This document shows, in pieces, positions 6,771 through 14,124 of a stretch of 25,039 nucleotides of DNA. Position 1 is the first letter of the stretch, and each line of letters begins with the position of its first letter. The stretch is from an uncultured bacterium (GTDB taxonomy: Bacteria > Actinomycetota > Coriobacteriia > Coriobacteriales > Coriobacteriaceae), in contig CAJMPZ010000034.1 in NCBI GenBank assembly GCA_905215445.1, forward strand, positions 1 to 25,039, read 5' to 3'. The position numbers were made by a program, and so were the translations under genes. The notes beneath the pieces were generated by a model. It saw nothing but the letters and a program-made list of their open reading frames with translations. It did no database searches and was not told the origin of the DNA.

Positions 6771-9116
6771 CTACGATCGGCCCCGTAAAAACTCAAGGGA
6801 AACCAACGCGATATCATCGTCCAGCGCCGACTCGGTAAAGCGGTCAAGCTCGCTCAAGACCTTACCGCAGATTCCCGATACGCCCTCACCCGAAACAGAG
6901 AGCAAAAGATCGCGAAGGCGTTGCTCGCCAAAGAAAGCACCAGAGCGATCGCGCGCTTCGATCGTTCCGTCGGTATACATAAAGAGCATGTCACCAGGAG
7001 CGAACGTAAAGACGCCCGTCTCGCACACCATGCTCTCAAAGGCACCGATCACGCCCGATTGACACCCAAGGAGCTCCACTTCTCCCCCGCAGGTCTCGCC
7101 GCCACCAAGCGGCGTCGACGACGGCCGAATGACCATAGTGGGAGGATGTCCCGCAGAGCAATAGGTAGCGCGACCCGCCTTAAGATCGATCTTGGCGATA
7201 AACGCCGTCACAAACGTCTCGACTCTCGAAAAGCCCATGAGCATGCTATTGAGCGAGCGAGCCATGCGGGCAGGCCCCGCACCCTCCCAGGCATAGGCCG
7301 TCAGCGCCGTCTTGACGAGCGCCGACATCGACGCCGCCTCGATTCCCTTGCCGGACACATCTCCCAAAATCATAACGGCGCAATCATCGGGAAGACGAAC
7401 AAGCGTATAGAAGTCACCGCCGACCAGCGCCGAATTCGTTGCCGATAGATACACCGAATCGGCGGCGATTCCCGGAACGTCACCAAGCGAATTTCTCATG
7501 CCGATCTGAAGCGTCTGAGCGATATGACGCTCCTCGCGCTTTTGAGACTCACCCTCATAGATCAGCTCAAAATCGTGAGCAAAATGCACCATGTAGTCGT
7601 ATTCAAGGTCGTCGATTGGTTCCTGGCTGCCATCACGGAGCAGCAAGGCGCGCGTTGTCGGCCCCTTTGCGACATCAGCGTGAACGATCGCATCGTTGTT
7701 TCGCTTGTCATCCGCCTCCGAGCGATAGCGCCCCGCCTCGATACCGGAGTCGACATACAGTCCCTGACACGGCAGGCCGTGGGCTCTCAGCCATGCACCC
7801 ATAGGCGTGGATTCATCCACGCGCGTTAGGCGCACGTGCTTGAGATCGTCAGCGCTCGTCCCGCCCAGCACCGACGTCTCGAACCCATCGGAAGCTGATC
7901 CCAGGCGCGCTGCCGGCGTCGTGACAGAAAAGAAGAGCGACTCCGGATCGCCCGGCAACGCTACGCGACTGCCGCCCTCAAAATCGATGACATAGGTTTC
8001 GAGACCCGCATCATACTCCACGGGGCAAAAATGACAGTTGAGCACGGCGCAAATTTCCGACGATACCGCGCGCGAAGCGACGACGGGATCATCAAGATAG
8101 GTAAAAAGCTCATCGCGCAGCACGTTGAGCGAACGACCAAGTTCTGCCGTGCGGCGCGAACGTAAGCTCGACGCCATGCCGACCATCTGAATAGACAGGT
8201 AATCGCAGATGACCTCGAGCACGTTAAGGTCATAGGCAAGTGGCGCCTGTGGACGTTTCCAACCGACCTCCAACACACCGAGCACCTGCGTGCCGTAAAA
8301 CACGGGAAGACAGATCTCACTGCGATACGGAGGCATATCCTGCACGCGCAGCAAGTGTTTGGAACGATTGTCCAAATCAATGAACATACCCGAAGCAACC
8401 CGGTCGCCCTCAAGGTCCTGCTGGATCGACAGACGACAGGCACGCGACTCACGAAGCACGTAGGTCGGAATGCCCGCGCCGTACGGCATAAATTCGGGAA
8501 GGTAGCTATCATGCAGCTCCTTGGAAACACCGCGGAGCTTAAAACCGCCGCTCTCAGAAAAATAAATCGCAGCTCCAGAGGCATCGAGCGTTCCGACGAG
8601 CCGATTCAAAACGGTATCGAGCAAGCTGGGGAGCTCATCGGAGCCCACGGTACTCATAATGACCGAAAGGGTACCCGAAAGGCGTTTATTCGCCACCCTA
8701 AGCTCCGATAGCGCACGTTTGAGCTGACGATCGTGGGAATACTGCTCTTCGATGCTGTGAAGCGCCACCAGGACGCGCGGCGCGCGGCGTCCAAAGATAC
8801 GCGGAGGCGTAACGGAACCTGCGCGAACCAAGACGGGAATAAAGGACCCGTCGCTCAGCTTGAGCATCAGCTCGCTCTCGCAGCCATCGGTCTCAAACGG
8901 CAGACGATGTTCGGTCGCGCGCTCAAAGGCAGACGAGTACAGAACGTCCTTGACATCACCGTTGATGACGTCAGCGCGCTCCTCGCACATCAGATCGAGC
9001 AAACGATTATTCACATGAAGGATGGTTCCGTCGAGCTCACAAATGATGACAGCATCGCTCGTGATCTCGACCAGTTGGGCAACGTCTGCCCACTCGTTGC
9101 GCTCAAGCGTTTCCAT
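6771..9116 (-). CDS. PAS/GAF-sensing SpoIIE-type PP2C serine phosphatase
   Basis: This 781-residue soluble protein is a sensor phosphatase of the RsbU/RsbP/SpoIIE type. About residues 8-125 form a PAS domain (ITSDAVIICELDGTILHVNN), followed by a short coiled linker, a GAF domain (about 150-310) and a second, degenerate GAF-like region (about 325-480). The PP2C/SpoIIE domain (about 520-780) keeps the metal-binding acidic residues in VGGDFY, GDVSGKG, YTDGTIEARD and DDDIALV, so it should be active. The likely substrate is the phospho-serine on the STAS domain encoded next door. The ATG at 9116, six bases after GGTGAGG, is preferred to a GTG at 9128. Only about 26 bases separate the gene from the tRNA-Leu terminator, so it probably depends on read-through. 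The ligand is unknown. Confidence 0.9.
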   Translation of the reverse strand: METLERNEWADVAQLVEITSDAVIICELDGTILHVNNRLLDLMCEERADVINGDVKDVLYSSAFERATEHRLPFETDGCESELMLKLSDGSFIPVLVRAGSVTPPRIFGRRAPRVLVALHSIEEQYSHDRQLKRALSELRVANKRLSGTLSVIMSTVGSDELPSLLDTVLNRLVGTLDASGAAIYFSESGGFKLRGVSKELHDSYLPEFMPYGAGIPTYVLRESRACRLSIQQDLEGDRVASGMFIDLDNRSKHLLRVQDMPPYRSEICLPVFYGTQVLGVLEVGWKRPQAPLAYDLNVLEVICDYLSIQMVGMASSLRSRRTAELGRSLNVLRDELFTYLDDPVVASRAVSSEICAVLNCHFCPVEYDAGLETYVIDFEGGSRVALPGDPESLFFSVTTPAARLGSASDGFETSVLGGTSADDLKHVRLTRVDESTPMGAWLRAHGLPCQGLYVDSGIEAGRYRSEADDKRNNDAIVHADVAKGPTTRALLLRDGSQEPIDDLEYDYMVHFAHDFELIYEGESQKREERHIAQTLQIGMRNSLGDVPGIAADSVYLSATNSALVGGDFYTLVRLPDDCAVMILGDVSGKGIEAASMSALVKTALTAYAWEGAGPARMARSLNSMLMGFSRVETFVTAFIAKIDLKAGRATYCSAGHPPTMVIRPSSTPLGGGETCGGEVELLGCQSGVIGAFESMVCETGVFTFAPGDMLFMYTDGTIEARDRSGAFFGEQRLRDLLLSVSGEGVSGICGKVLSELDRFTESALDDDIALVSLEFLRGRS

Positions 9117-9142
9117 CGTGGACCTCACCGTCTATCGGTAAC

Positions 9143-9163
9143 AAAAAAGCCTCCGAAGAGGCT
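9143..9163 (-). terminator. Intrinsic terminator after tRNA-Leu
   Basis: On the minus strand, twelve bases after the tRNA CCA end, a stem AGCCTC-TTCG-GAGGCT with a stable UUCG loop is followed by six T residues. Confidence 0.9.
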
Positions 9164-9175
9164 TCTCAAATGCGA

Positions 9176-9265
9176 TGGTGTCGGAGGCGGGACTTGAACC
9201 CGCATGACCAAAAAGCGGTCACTAGCACCTCAAGCTAGCGCGTCTGCCAATTCCGCCACTCCGAC
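9176..9265 (-). tRNA. tRNA-Leu (anticodon GAG)
   Basis: A 90-base class II tRNA with encoded CCA. The acceptor arms are GTCGGAG/CTCCGAC. The anticodon arm CTAGC-TTGAGGT-GCTAG gives anticodon GAG. The long variable arm TGACCGC...GGTCA is typical of tRNA-Leu. Confidence 0.97.
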
Positions 9266-9322
9266 ATGCTATGTTGTTGATTCGCAGTTCGTTTTGTTGG
9301 ACCCGCGCGTTCAACGAGGAAG

Positions 9323-9371
9323 ATAATAACCTATGATTCGAGAACTGTGCAAGCACTTTTTTCAAAAAAGT
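9323..9371 (-). promoter_or_regulatory. tRNA-Leu promoter with upstream A/T palindrome
   Basis: On the minus strand TTGCAC (9347-9352) and TATTAT (9323-9328) are spaced by 18 bases. Two bases upstream of the -35 is the same 17-bp perfect palindrome as at 5881-5897, with arms ACTTTTTT and AAAAAAGT (9355-9371). The predicted leader is about 50 bases. The transcript probably also feeds the PP2C gene. Confidence 0.7.
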
Positions 9372-9409
9372 TTACGAATTTGTAAATGCGCAGGTAAATC
9401 CGTATGCCC

Positions 9410-9534
9410 GGCCCCGAATCGGTGTTGCCTCCCGGCGCGTCCTCGGGCATGGGCGATATTTTGCTACGCACTTCGCGCTGCAAAATATCGCTCCCCCTGC
9501 GGAATGCGCCGGGAGGCAACACCGATTCGGGGCC
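9410..9534. repeat. 125-bp nested palindrome, element 1
   Basis: Perfect 29-bp outer arms (9410-9438 and 9506-9534) enclose 14-base unpaired segments and perfect 12-bp inner arms, GCGATATTTTGC/GCAAAATATCGC, around a 15-base loop. Read on the minus strand, the unpaired segments carry ATTCCGCAGG and CATGCCCGAGGAC, and the apex carries CAGCGCGAAGTGCGTAGC. These are the same positions and nearly the same sequences as in element 2. At least one frame on each strand runs through without stops. Confidence 0.9.
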
Positions 9535-9581
9535 TACCAACACATACTCCAGGCACAGTTCTCAAACATGTTCTGGGGCTG

Positions 9582-9671
9582 ATGCAAATTTGGTGGCTCG
9601 GCAAAGCCGAGCCCTTATATGGGGAGGCCGGAGCCAAAGCTCCGGCCTCACTAACTTTCCTATTAGATTAA
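9582..9671 (+). other. Hairpin pair overlapping a 29-codon open frame
   Basis: Between the two palindromes are two perfect stem-loops, GGCTCGGC-AAA-GCCGAGCC (9595-9613) and an 11-bp GAGGCCGGAGC stem with CAAA loop (9624-9649). Both lack clear T runs on either strand. A plus-strand ATG frame across them codes for 29 residues beginning MQIWWLGKAEPLYGEAGAK, without a convincing binding site. I consider transcription-terminating or structural hairpins more likely than a peptide gene. Confidence 0.4.
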
Positions 9672-9715
9672 GTGAGCGATCAAGGAATCTCACTCCCCTC
9701 TGCCGCGTTAACGCA

Positions 9716-9840
9716 GGGCCCGCCCTGGTGTTGCTTTTCAGAACATTCCGCAGGACGGAGGAAGCCCCACAGCGCGTAGCGCGCAGCGGGGCTTCCGACA
9801 TGTCCGAGGACGTTCTGAAAAGCAACACCAGGGCGGGCCC
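9716..9840. repeat. 125-bp nested palindrome, element 2
   Basis: Perfect 29-bp outer arms (9716-9744 and 9812-9840) enclose 15-base unpaired segments and 9-bp inner arms GGAAGCCCC/GGGGCTTCC around a 19-base loop. On the plus strand the unpaired segments carry ATTCCGCAGG and CATGTCCGAGGAC, and the apex carries CAGCGCGTAGCGCGCAGC. Element 1 has the same length and layout in the opposite orientation with different, fully paired stems. The element begins 16 bases after the oppF stop codon and could also protect or end the opp transcript, though no T run follows it. Confidence 0.9.
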
Positions 9841-9856
9841 GGACGAGAACAACCGA

Positions 9857-10885
9857 CTACAGGTCGATGTGCGATTCCTTGATCGGGAACGGCTCGGCGA
9901 AGTGGCAGGCGCAGCAGTGGCCCGGGGCAACTTCCTTAAACTCAGGAAGCTTCTCGGAGCAGATGCCCTGCGCGATCGGGCAGCGCGTGTGGAAACGGCA
10001 GCCGGTCGGCGGATCCAGCGGCGACGGCGGGTCGCCAGCGAGGATGATGCGTTTGCGGGTCTTCTGGATATCCGGATCGGGCACCGGCACGGCAGACAGC
10101 AGCGACTGCGTGTACGGATGGTGAGGCTCGCTATAGAGCGTCTTCCAATCCGAAACCTCGACCATCTTACCCAGATACATAACGGCAACGCGATCGGAGA
10201 TGTGCTGCACGACGGACAGGTCGTGGGCGATAAAGAGATACGCCGTACCAAACTTGTCCTGCAGTTCCTTAAGCAGGTTCAGAACCTGGGCCTGAATGGA
10301 AACATCCAGAGCGGATACCGGCTCGTCACAGATAATCAGCTTGGGCTTCAGCGCAAAAGCGCGGGCGATGCCGACACGCTGACGCTGGCCGCCCGAGAAC
10401 TCATGCGGATAGCGGTTGATGTGCTCGGGGTTCAGACCGACGACATCCAGCAGCTCACGGACGCGCTCGATACGCTCTTCCTTGGTGCCCACACCATGAA
10501 TGGTCATGGGCTCGGAGACGATCTCACCAATCGTCATACGAGGGTTGAGCGAAGCATAAGGATCCTGGAAGATAAACTGCATCTCACGACGCATGTCCTT
10601 GATCTCATGCTTGCTCATCTCGGCAACATCTTTGCCCTGGAAGAACACCTTACCTGCCGTCGGCTTGGTCAGACGCATGATGGTGCGGCCCGTGGTGGAC
10701 TTACCGCAACCAGACTCGCCGACCAGGCCAAAGGTCTCGCCCGGATAAATCTCGAACGAAATGTCATTCACAGCAGAGACGACACGCTTAGAGAAGCGCT
10801 TGGCGAACATGCCGGACTCTGCGGGGAACTCCTTAGAAAGGTGCTCGACCTTCAGCAGCGGAGTGCGCTCGTTATTGTCTGCCAT
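9857..10885 (-). CDS. oppF: Oligopeptide ABC transporter ATP-binding protein OppF
   Basis: One of two ATPase subunits that power the oligopeptide importer on the inner face of the membrane. The 342 residues show Walker A GESGCGKST (56-64), the ABC signature FSGGQRQRV, Walker B LIICDEPVSALD and the switch-histidine motif IAHDLS. The C-terminal oligopeptide-transporter extension carries the cysteine cluster CRFHTRCPIAQGIC, a feature of this subfamily for which an iron-sulfur role has been proposed in some members. The start codon directly abuts the oppD stop, so translation is probably coupled. It is the last gene of oppABCDF and is followed at once by palindrome element 2. The family also includes dipeptide systems, so substrate size is inferred. 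Confidence 0.93.
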   Translation of the reverse strand: MADNNERTPLLKVEHLSKEFPAESGMFAKRFSKRVVSAVNDISFEIYPGETFGLVGESGCGKSTTGRTIMRLTKPTAGKVFFQGKDVAEMSKHEIKDMRREMQFIFQDPYASLNPRMTIGEIVSEPMTIHGVGTKEERIERVRELLDVVGLNPEHINRYPHEFSGGQRQRVGIARAFALKPKLIICDEPVSALDVSIQAQVLNLLKELQDKFGTAYLFIAHDLSVVQHISDRVAVMYLGKMVEVSDWKTLYSEPHHPYTQSLLSAVPVPDPDIQKTRKRIILAGDPPSPLDPPTGCRFHTRCPIAQGICSEKLPEFKEVAPGHCCACHFAEPFPIKESHIDL

Positions 10886-11977
10886 TTACGCCTCGCCTCC
10901 CTTCTTGGAATCTTTGCGCGTGCGGGACGTCTCGGGGGCGTTCTTGAGGAACTCGGGGTCACCGGAATAATGGCACGCAGAATAGTGACCGGACTCGGTG
11001 ACAACGCGCTCGGGGCGCTGCTTGCGGCACTTGTCCGTCGCATAGGGGCAACGAGGAGAGAATACGCAGCCCTCAGGCAAGTTCATGAGCGAAGGCGGGT
11101 TGCCGTGAATCGGCGTCAGCGGCTTCTTCTCCTCGATGGCCTGCTCCGGGATGGAGCGGATAAGACCCCAGGTGTAGGGATGGCGGCTCTCGTAGAAGAT
11201 TTCCTCAGCAGTACCGAACTCGACGGGACGGCCGGCGTACATAACCATGATCTTATCGGCCATATCGGCGACGACGCCCAAGTCATGGGTAATCATGATA
11301 ATGGCGTTGCCGTTCTTCTGCTGCATCTCCTGCATGAGCTCGATAATCTGAGCCTGGATGGTAACGTCCAGAGCCGTCGTGGGCTCGTCGGCAATCAGAA
11401 TATCGGGATCGCAGGCAAGAGCCATGGCAATCATGACACGCTGACGCATACCGCCGGAGAACTGGTGCGGATACTCGTTGACGCGCTTCTCGGGCTCGGG
11501 AATACCCACGAGGTCCAAGAGCTCGGTGGCGCGCTTGAGCGCCTCCTGCTTGGAGTAGCCACGATGCAGACGAAGGCCCTCGCCCACCTGCTTACCGATC
11601 TTATAGACCGGGTTAAGGGAGGTCATAGGATCCTGGAAGATCATCGCGATATCGTTACCGCGAATGTGCTGCATCTCTTCCTCGGTCATCTCAAGGATAG
11701 AACGACCGCGATAGCGAACGTCACCGCCCTCAATCTTTCCCGGAGGCATCGAGATAAGGCCCATGATGGTCATGGCGGTCACGGACTTACCCGAGCCGGA
11801 CTCGCCGACGACGCCCAGGGTCTCGCCGCGATCGAGCGTGTAGGACACACCGTCGACAGCGCGAACCACGCCATCCTCGGTGTGGAAATACATCTTAAGG
11901 TCATCGACCTCGAGCAGATGCTGGCCCTCGGGAACCGGCTGGTCCTTCAGGTCCACATAGTTCTTGTTCTTCTTCAT
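10886..11977 (-). CDS. oppD: Oligopeptide ABC transporter ATP-binding protein OppD
   Basis: This 363-residue ATPase partners OppF in the cytosolic motor of the peptide importer. It has Walker A GESGSGKS (58-65), signature FSGGMRQRVMIA, Walker B ILIADEPTTALD and the switch motif ITHDLG. The C-terminal oligopeptide-transporter extension contains the spaced cysteines of GCVFSPRCPYATDKC. The gene lies two bases after the oppC stop and ends against the oppF start, so both joints are tight enough for coupled translation. The Lys-rich MKKNKNYVDL start is the only plausible one. Confidence 0.94.
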   Translation of the reverse strand: MKKNKNYVDLKDQPVPEGQHLLEVDDLKMYFHTEDGVVRAVDGVSYTLDRGETLGVVGESGSGKSVTAMTIMGLISMPPGKIEGGDVRYRGRSILEMTEEEMQHIRGNDIAMIFQDPMTSLNPVYKIGKQVGEGLRLHRGYSKQEALKRATELLDLVGIPEPEKRVNEYPHQFSGGMRQRVMIAMALACDPDILIADEPTTALDVTIQAQIIELMQEMQQKNGNAIIMITHDLGVVADMADKIMVMYAGRPVEFGTAEEIFYESRHPYTWGLIRSIPEQAIEEKKPLTPIHGNPPSLMNLPEGCVFSPRCPYATDKCRKQRPERVVTESGHYSACHYSGDPEFLKNAPETSRTRKDSKKGGEA

Positions 11978-11979
11978 CC

Positions 11980-12915
11980 TTATGCGTCCTTCATCTTGAC
12001 GTCGAGGGCGTCGCGCAGACCGTCACCCAGCAGGGTGAAGGCGAGCACCGTCGAGAGAATTGCCAGACCGGGCATGATCATCATCCAGGGAGCAGTCAGA
12101 AGATACTGCTGACCGTCCTGAATCATGGAGCCCCACGAAGGCGTAGGCGGAATAACGCCCATGCCGAGGAAGGACAGAGCGGACTCGGTCAAAATGGCAC
12201 CACCAATGTTCATGGTCGCGTAGACCACGATGGAGGCGACGGAGTTCGGGAAGATGTGACGCACGACGATACGAGCATCGGATGCGCCCATCGCGCGCGC
12301 AGCGTCAACATAGTCGTTTTCCTTGACTGTCAGGATCGCGGATCGGAAGACACGGGCAATCGAGGGCCAGCCGAGAATACCGATGGCGATGAAAACATTC
12401 TGAAGACCACGGCCGATAACGGCGATCATGGCGACAACGAACAGCACGTACGGGAACGCCAGGAAGATATCCGCGAAGCGCATGATGATCGTATCCCAGA
12501 TGCCGCCATAGAAACCGGCCAGGGCGCCCATGATCAGACCGATCACCGTGGAGATGGCGGTGGCCATAATACCGACGGAAAGCGAAACGCGCGCGCCGTA
12601 GATAACTCGGACGAGAATGTCGCGGCCAAGGGCGTCGGTACCAAACGGGTGCTCGGCACACGGAGCCAGCAGCGAAGTCTCGGCCATGGTCGTCGAGTCA
12701 GAAGCCGTCGGCGAACCGAGCCAGGGCTTAGCCCACAGGTCTGCGGTCAAGGCAACCAAAACGACGATGATAATCCAGCAGACACCGATAACGGCGAGCT
12801 TATTCTTGCGAAGACGCTTAAAAGCGTCGCCCCACAGCGTGCGGGACTTGGCGGGAGCAGATGCGGCCTTGGTGGCGGTAGCCTGCTCCTGAGACTGAGA
12901 ATCAGTTTCCTGCAT
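11980..12915 (-). CDS. oppC: Oligopeptide ABC transporter permease OppC
   Basis: This 311-residue inner-membrane permease forms the channel with OppB. After a polar cytoplasmic tail of about 35 residues comes a first membrane segment (LAVIGVCWIIIVVLVALTADLW). A periplasmic domain containing HPFGTDALGRDILVRVIYG, typical of OppC/DppC, follows, then further helices. The EAA-like coupling loop near DAARAMGASDARIVVRHIFPN contacts the ATPases. It starts 14 bases after the oppB stop and ends two bases before oppD. Confidence 0.94.
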   Translation of the reverse strand: MQETDSQSQEQATATKAASAPAKSRTLWGDAFKRLRKNKLAVIGVCWIIIVVLVALTADLWAKPWLGSPTASDSTTMAETSLLAPCAEHPFGTDALGRDILVRVIYGARVSLSVGIMATAISTVIGLIMGALAGFYGGIWDTIIMRFADIFLAFPYVLFVVAMIAVIGRGLQNVFIAIGILGWPSIARVFRSAILTVKENDYVDAARAMGASDARIVVRHIFPNSVASIVVYATMNIGGAILTESALSFLGMGVIPPTPSWGSMIQDGQQYLLTAPWMMIMPGLAILSTVLAFTLLGDGLRDALDVKMKDA

Positions 12916-12929
12916 GAGACGTACCTCCC

Positions 12930-13967
12930 TTAGGCCTTATCCGACGGACCGCCGAGGCGGATGCGCGGGTCGAGGAATGCATAGCTAATGTCGACGAGCA
13001 GGTTGATCACCATAACGACGACAACGATGAGCGTAACGCCGCCCATAACGATGGGCCAGTCGCGCATGCTAATGGCGCGGTAGACCTCAGAGCCGATACC
13101 GGGCCAGTTAAAGACCGTCTCGGTCAGGATGGCGCCCGAAAGCATGCCGCCGAAGTCGACACCAATATAGGTAACAACGGGGATGAGTGCATTCTTAAGC
13201 GCATGCTTGACGATGATCGCGCGATTGGAGAGACCCTTGGCCTTTGCCGTGCGGATGTAATCCTGATTCATGACGTCGAGTAGCTGCGAGCGCATGATGC
13301 GGGCAGCATAGGCGGTCGAAACCGAAGCCAGCGTAATGGTCGGAAGCACATAGTGCATCCAATCCTGATACTGAGAGCTGGAGCCGCCGGCACCCGAGAT
13401 CGGCATGGAGAATGCGCCGCCGGTGGCATCCTTAAGGATGACGCCAAAGAACAGCTGCAGCATCATACCGAGCCAGAATGCAGGAACGGCAACGAGGATC
13501 GACGTGGTCAGCGTTACCAAAATATCCCAGAAGGAATAGCGCTTTACCGCCGAAATGATACCCGCACCGATACCCATGATTGCCTCGAGCACGATGGCGC
13601 ACGCGGCGAGTTTAACCGTATACGGATACTTCTGGGCAAAGATTTCCGCAACCGGCAGCTTGCGCTGATACGAATTGCCCAGATCGCCATGAAGCAGACC
13701 ATTCATGTAATTCAAGTATTGGTCCACAAGCGACGTTGGAACGGGATCGCCGTTCTCGTCAAGGATCGCGTTGCCGTCCTCGTCCGCCTGGACCAGGTGA
13801 TAGCGCACGCGAAGTTGAAGCTCTACCTCGGGGGACAGAGCCTTGTCTCCACCGATCAGCTTGATCGGGTCTCCCGGCACAATATTCTGGAGGGCGAACA
13901 GAATCAACGTAACGCCCAAAAATACCGGGATGAACTGAAGCACACGTTTAACGATGTACTTACCCAT
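12930..13967 (-). CDS. oppB: Oligopeptide ABC transporter permease OppB
   Basis: This 345-residue permease has the classic OppB/DppB beginning MGKYIVKRVLQFIPVFLGVT with the first membrane helix, a periplasmic region containing IVPGDP, and several later helices. The EAA-like loop RTAKAKGLSNRAIIVKHALKN follows. The ATG is preceded by GGGGAG. A 157-bp gap with two hairpins separates it from oppA, probably letting the binding protein be made in excess. Together with OppC it should form the peptide-conducting channel. Confidence 0.94.
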   Translation of the reverse strand: MGKYIVKRVLQFIPVFLGVTLILFALQNIVPGDPIKLIGGDKALSPEVELQLRVRYHLVQADEDGNAILDENGDPVPTSLVDQYLNYMNGLLHGDLGNSYQRKLPVAEIFAQKYPYTVKLAACAIVLEAIMGIGAGIISAVKRYSFWDILVTLTTSILVAVPAFWLGMMLQLFFGVILKDATGGAFSMPISGAGGSSSQYQDWMHYVLPTITLASVSTAYAARIMRSQLLDVMNQDYIRTAKAKGLSNRAIIVKHALKNALIPVVTYIGVDFGGMLSGAILTETVFNWPGIGSEVYRAISMRDWPIVMGGVTLIVVVVMVINLLVDISYAFLDPRIRLGGPSDKA

Positions 13968-13998
13968 ACCACTCCCCTATCTAGGGATTAACCTAAAT

Positions 13999-14110
13999 GG
14001 GATGCCGATCGCCAGACCGGCATCCCAAAATTACCATCAGCCAGTTTACCCCAGGTTAGGGAGAACTGTATGTTTCCCATGAGGTCTACGTAAATACTTG
14101 ACCCTCATGG
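13999..14110 (-). promoter_or_regulatory. Two intercistronic hairpins between oppA and oppB
   Basis: On the minus strand a CCATGAGG/CCTCATGG stem (14077-14110) is followed by a 9-bp stem GGGATGCCG/CGGCATCCC (13999-14026). Neither is followed by a T run. They are more likely to stabilise the oppA mRNA end or reduce read-through than to terminate fully. Confidence 0.55.
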
Positions 14111-14124
14111 AAGCTGCAAAACTC

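Noticed and set aside
9410..9840. CRISPR array or insertion sequence
   Set aside because: There are only two elements in opposite orientation with different arms, no regular spacers, no transposase and no target-site duplication.
9404..12112. 902-codon plus-strand ORF
   Set aside because: It runs through both palindromes and then antisense through oppF and oppD, whose ABC motifs are unmistakable. No independent start signal or domain is present.
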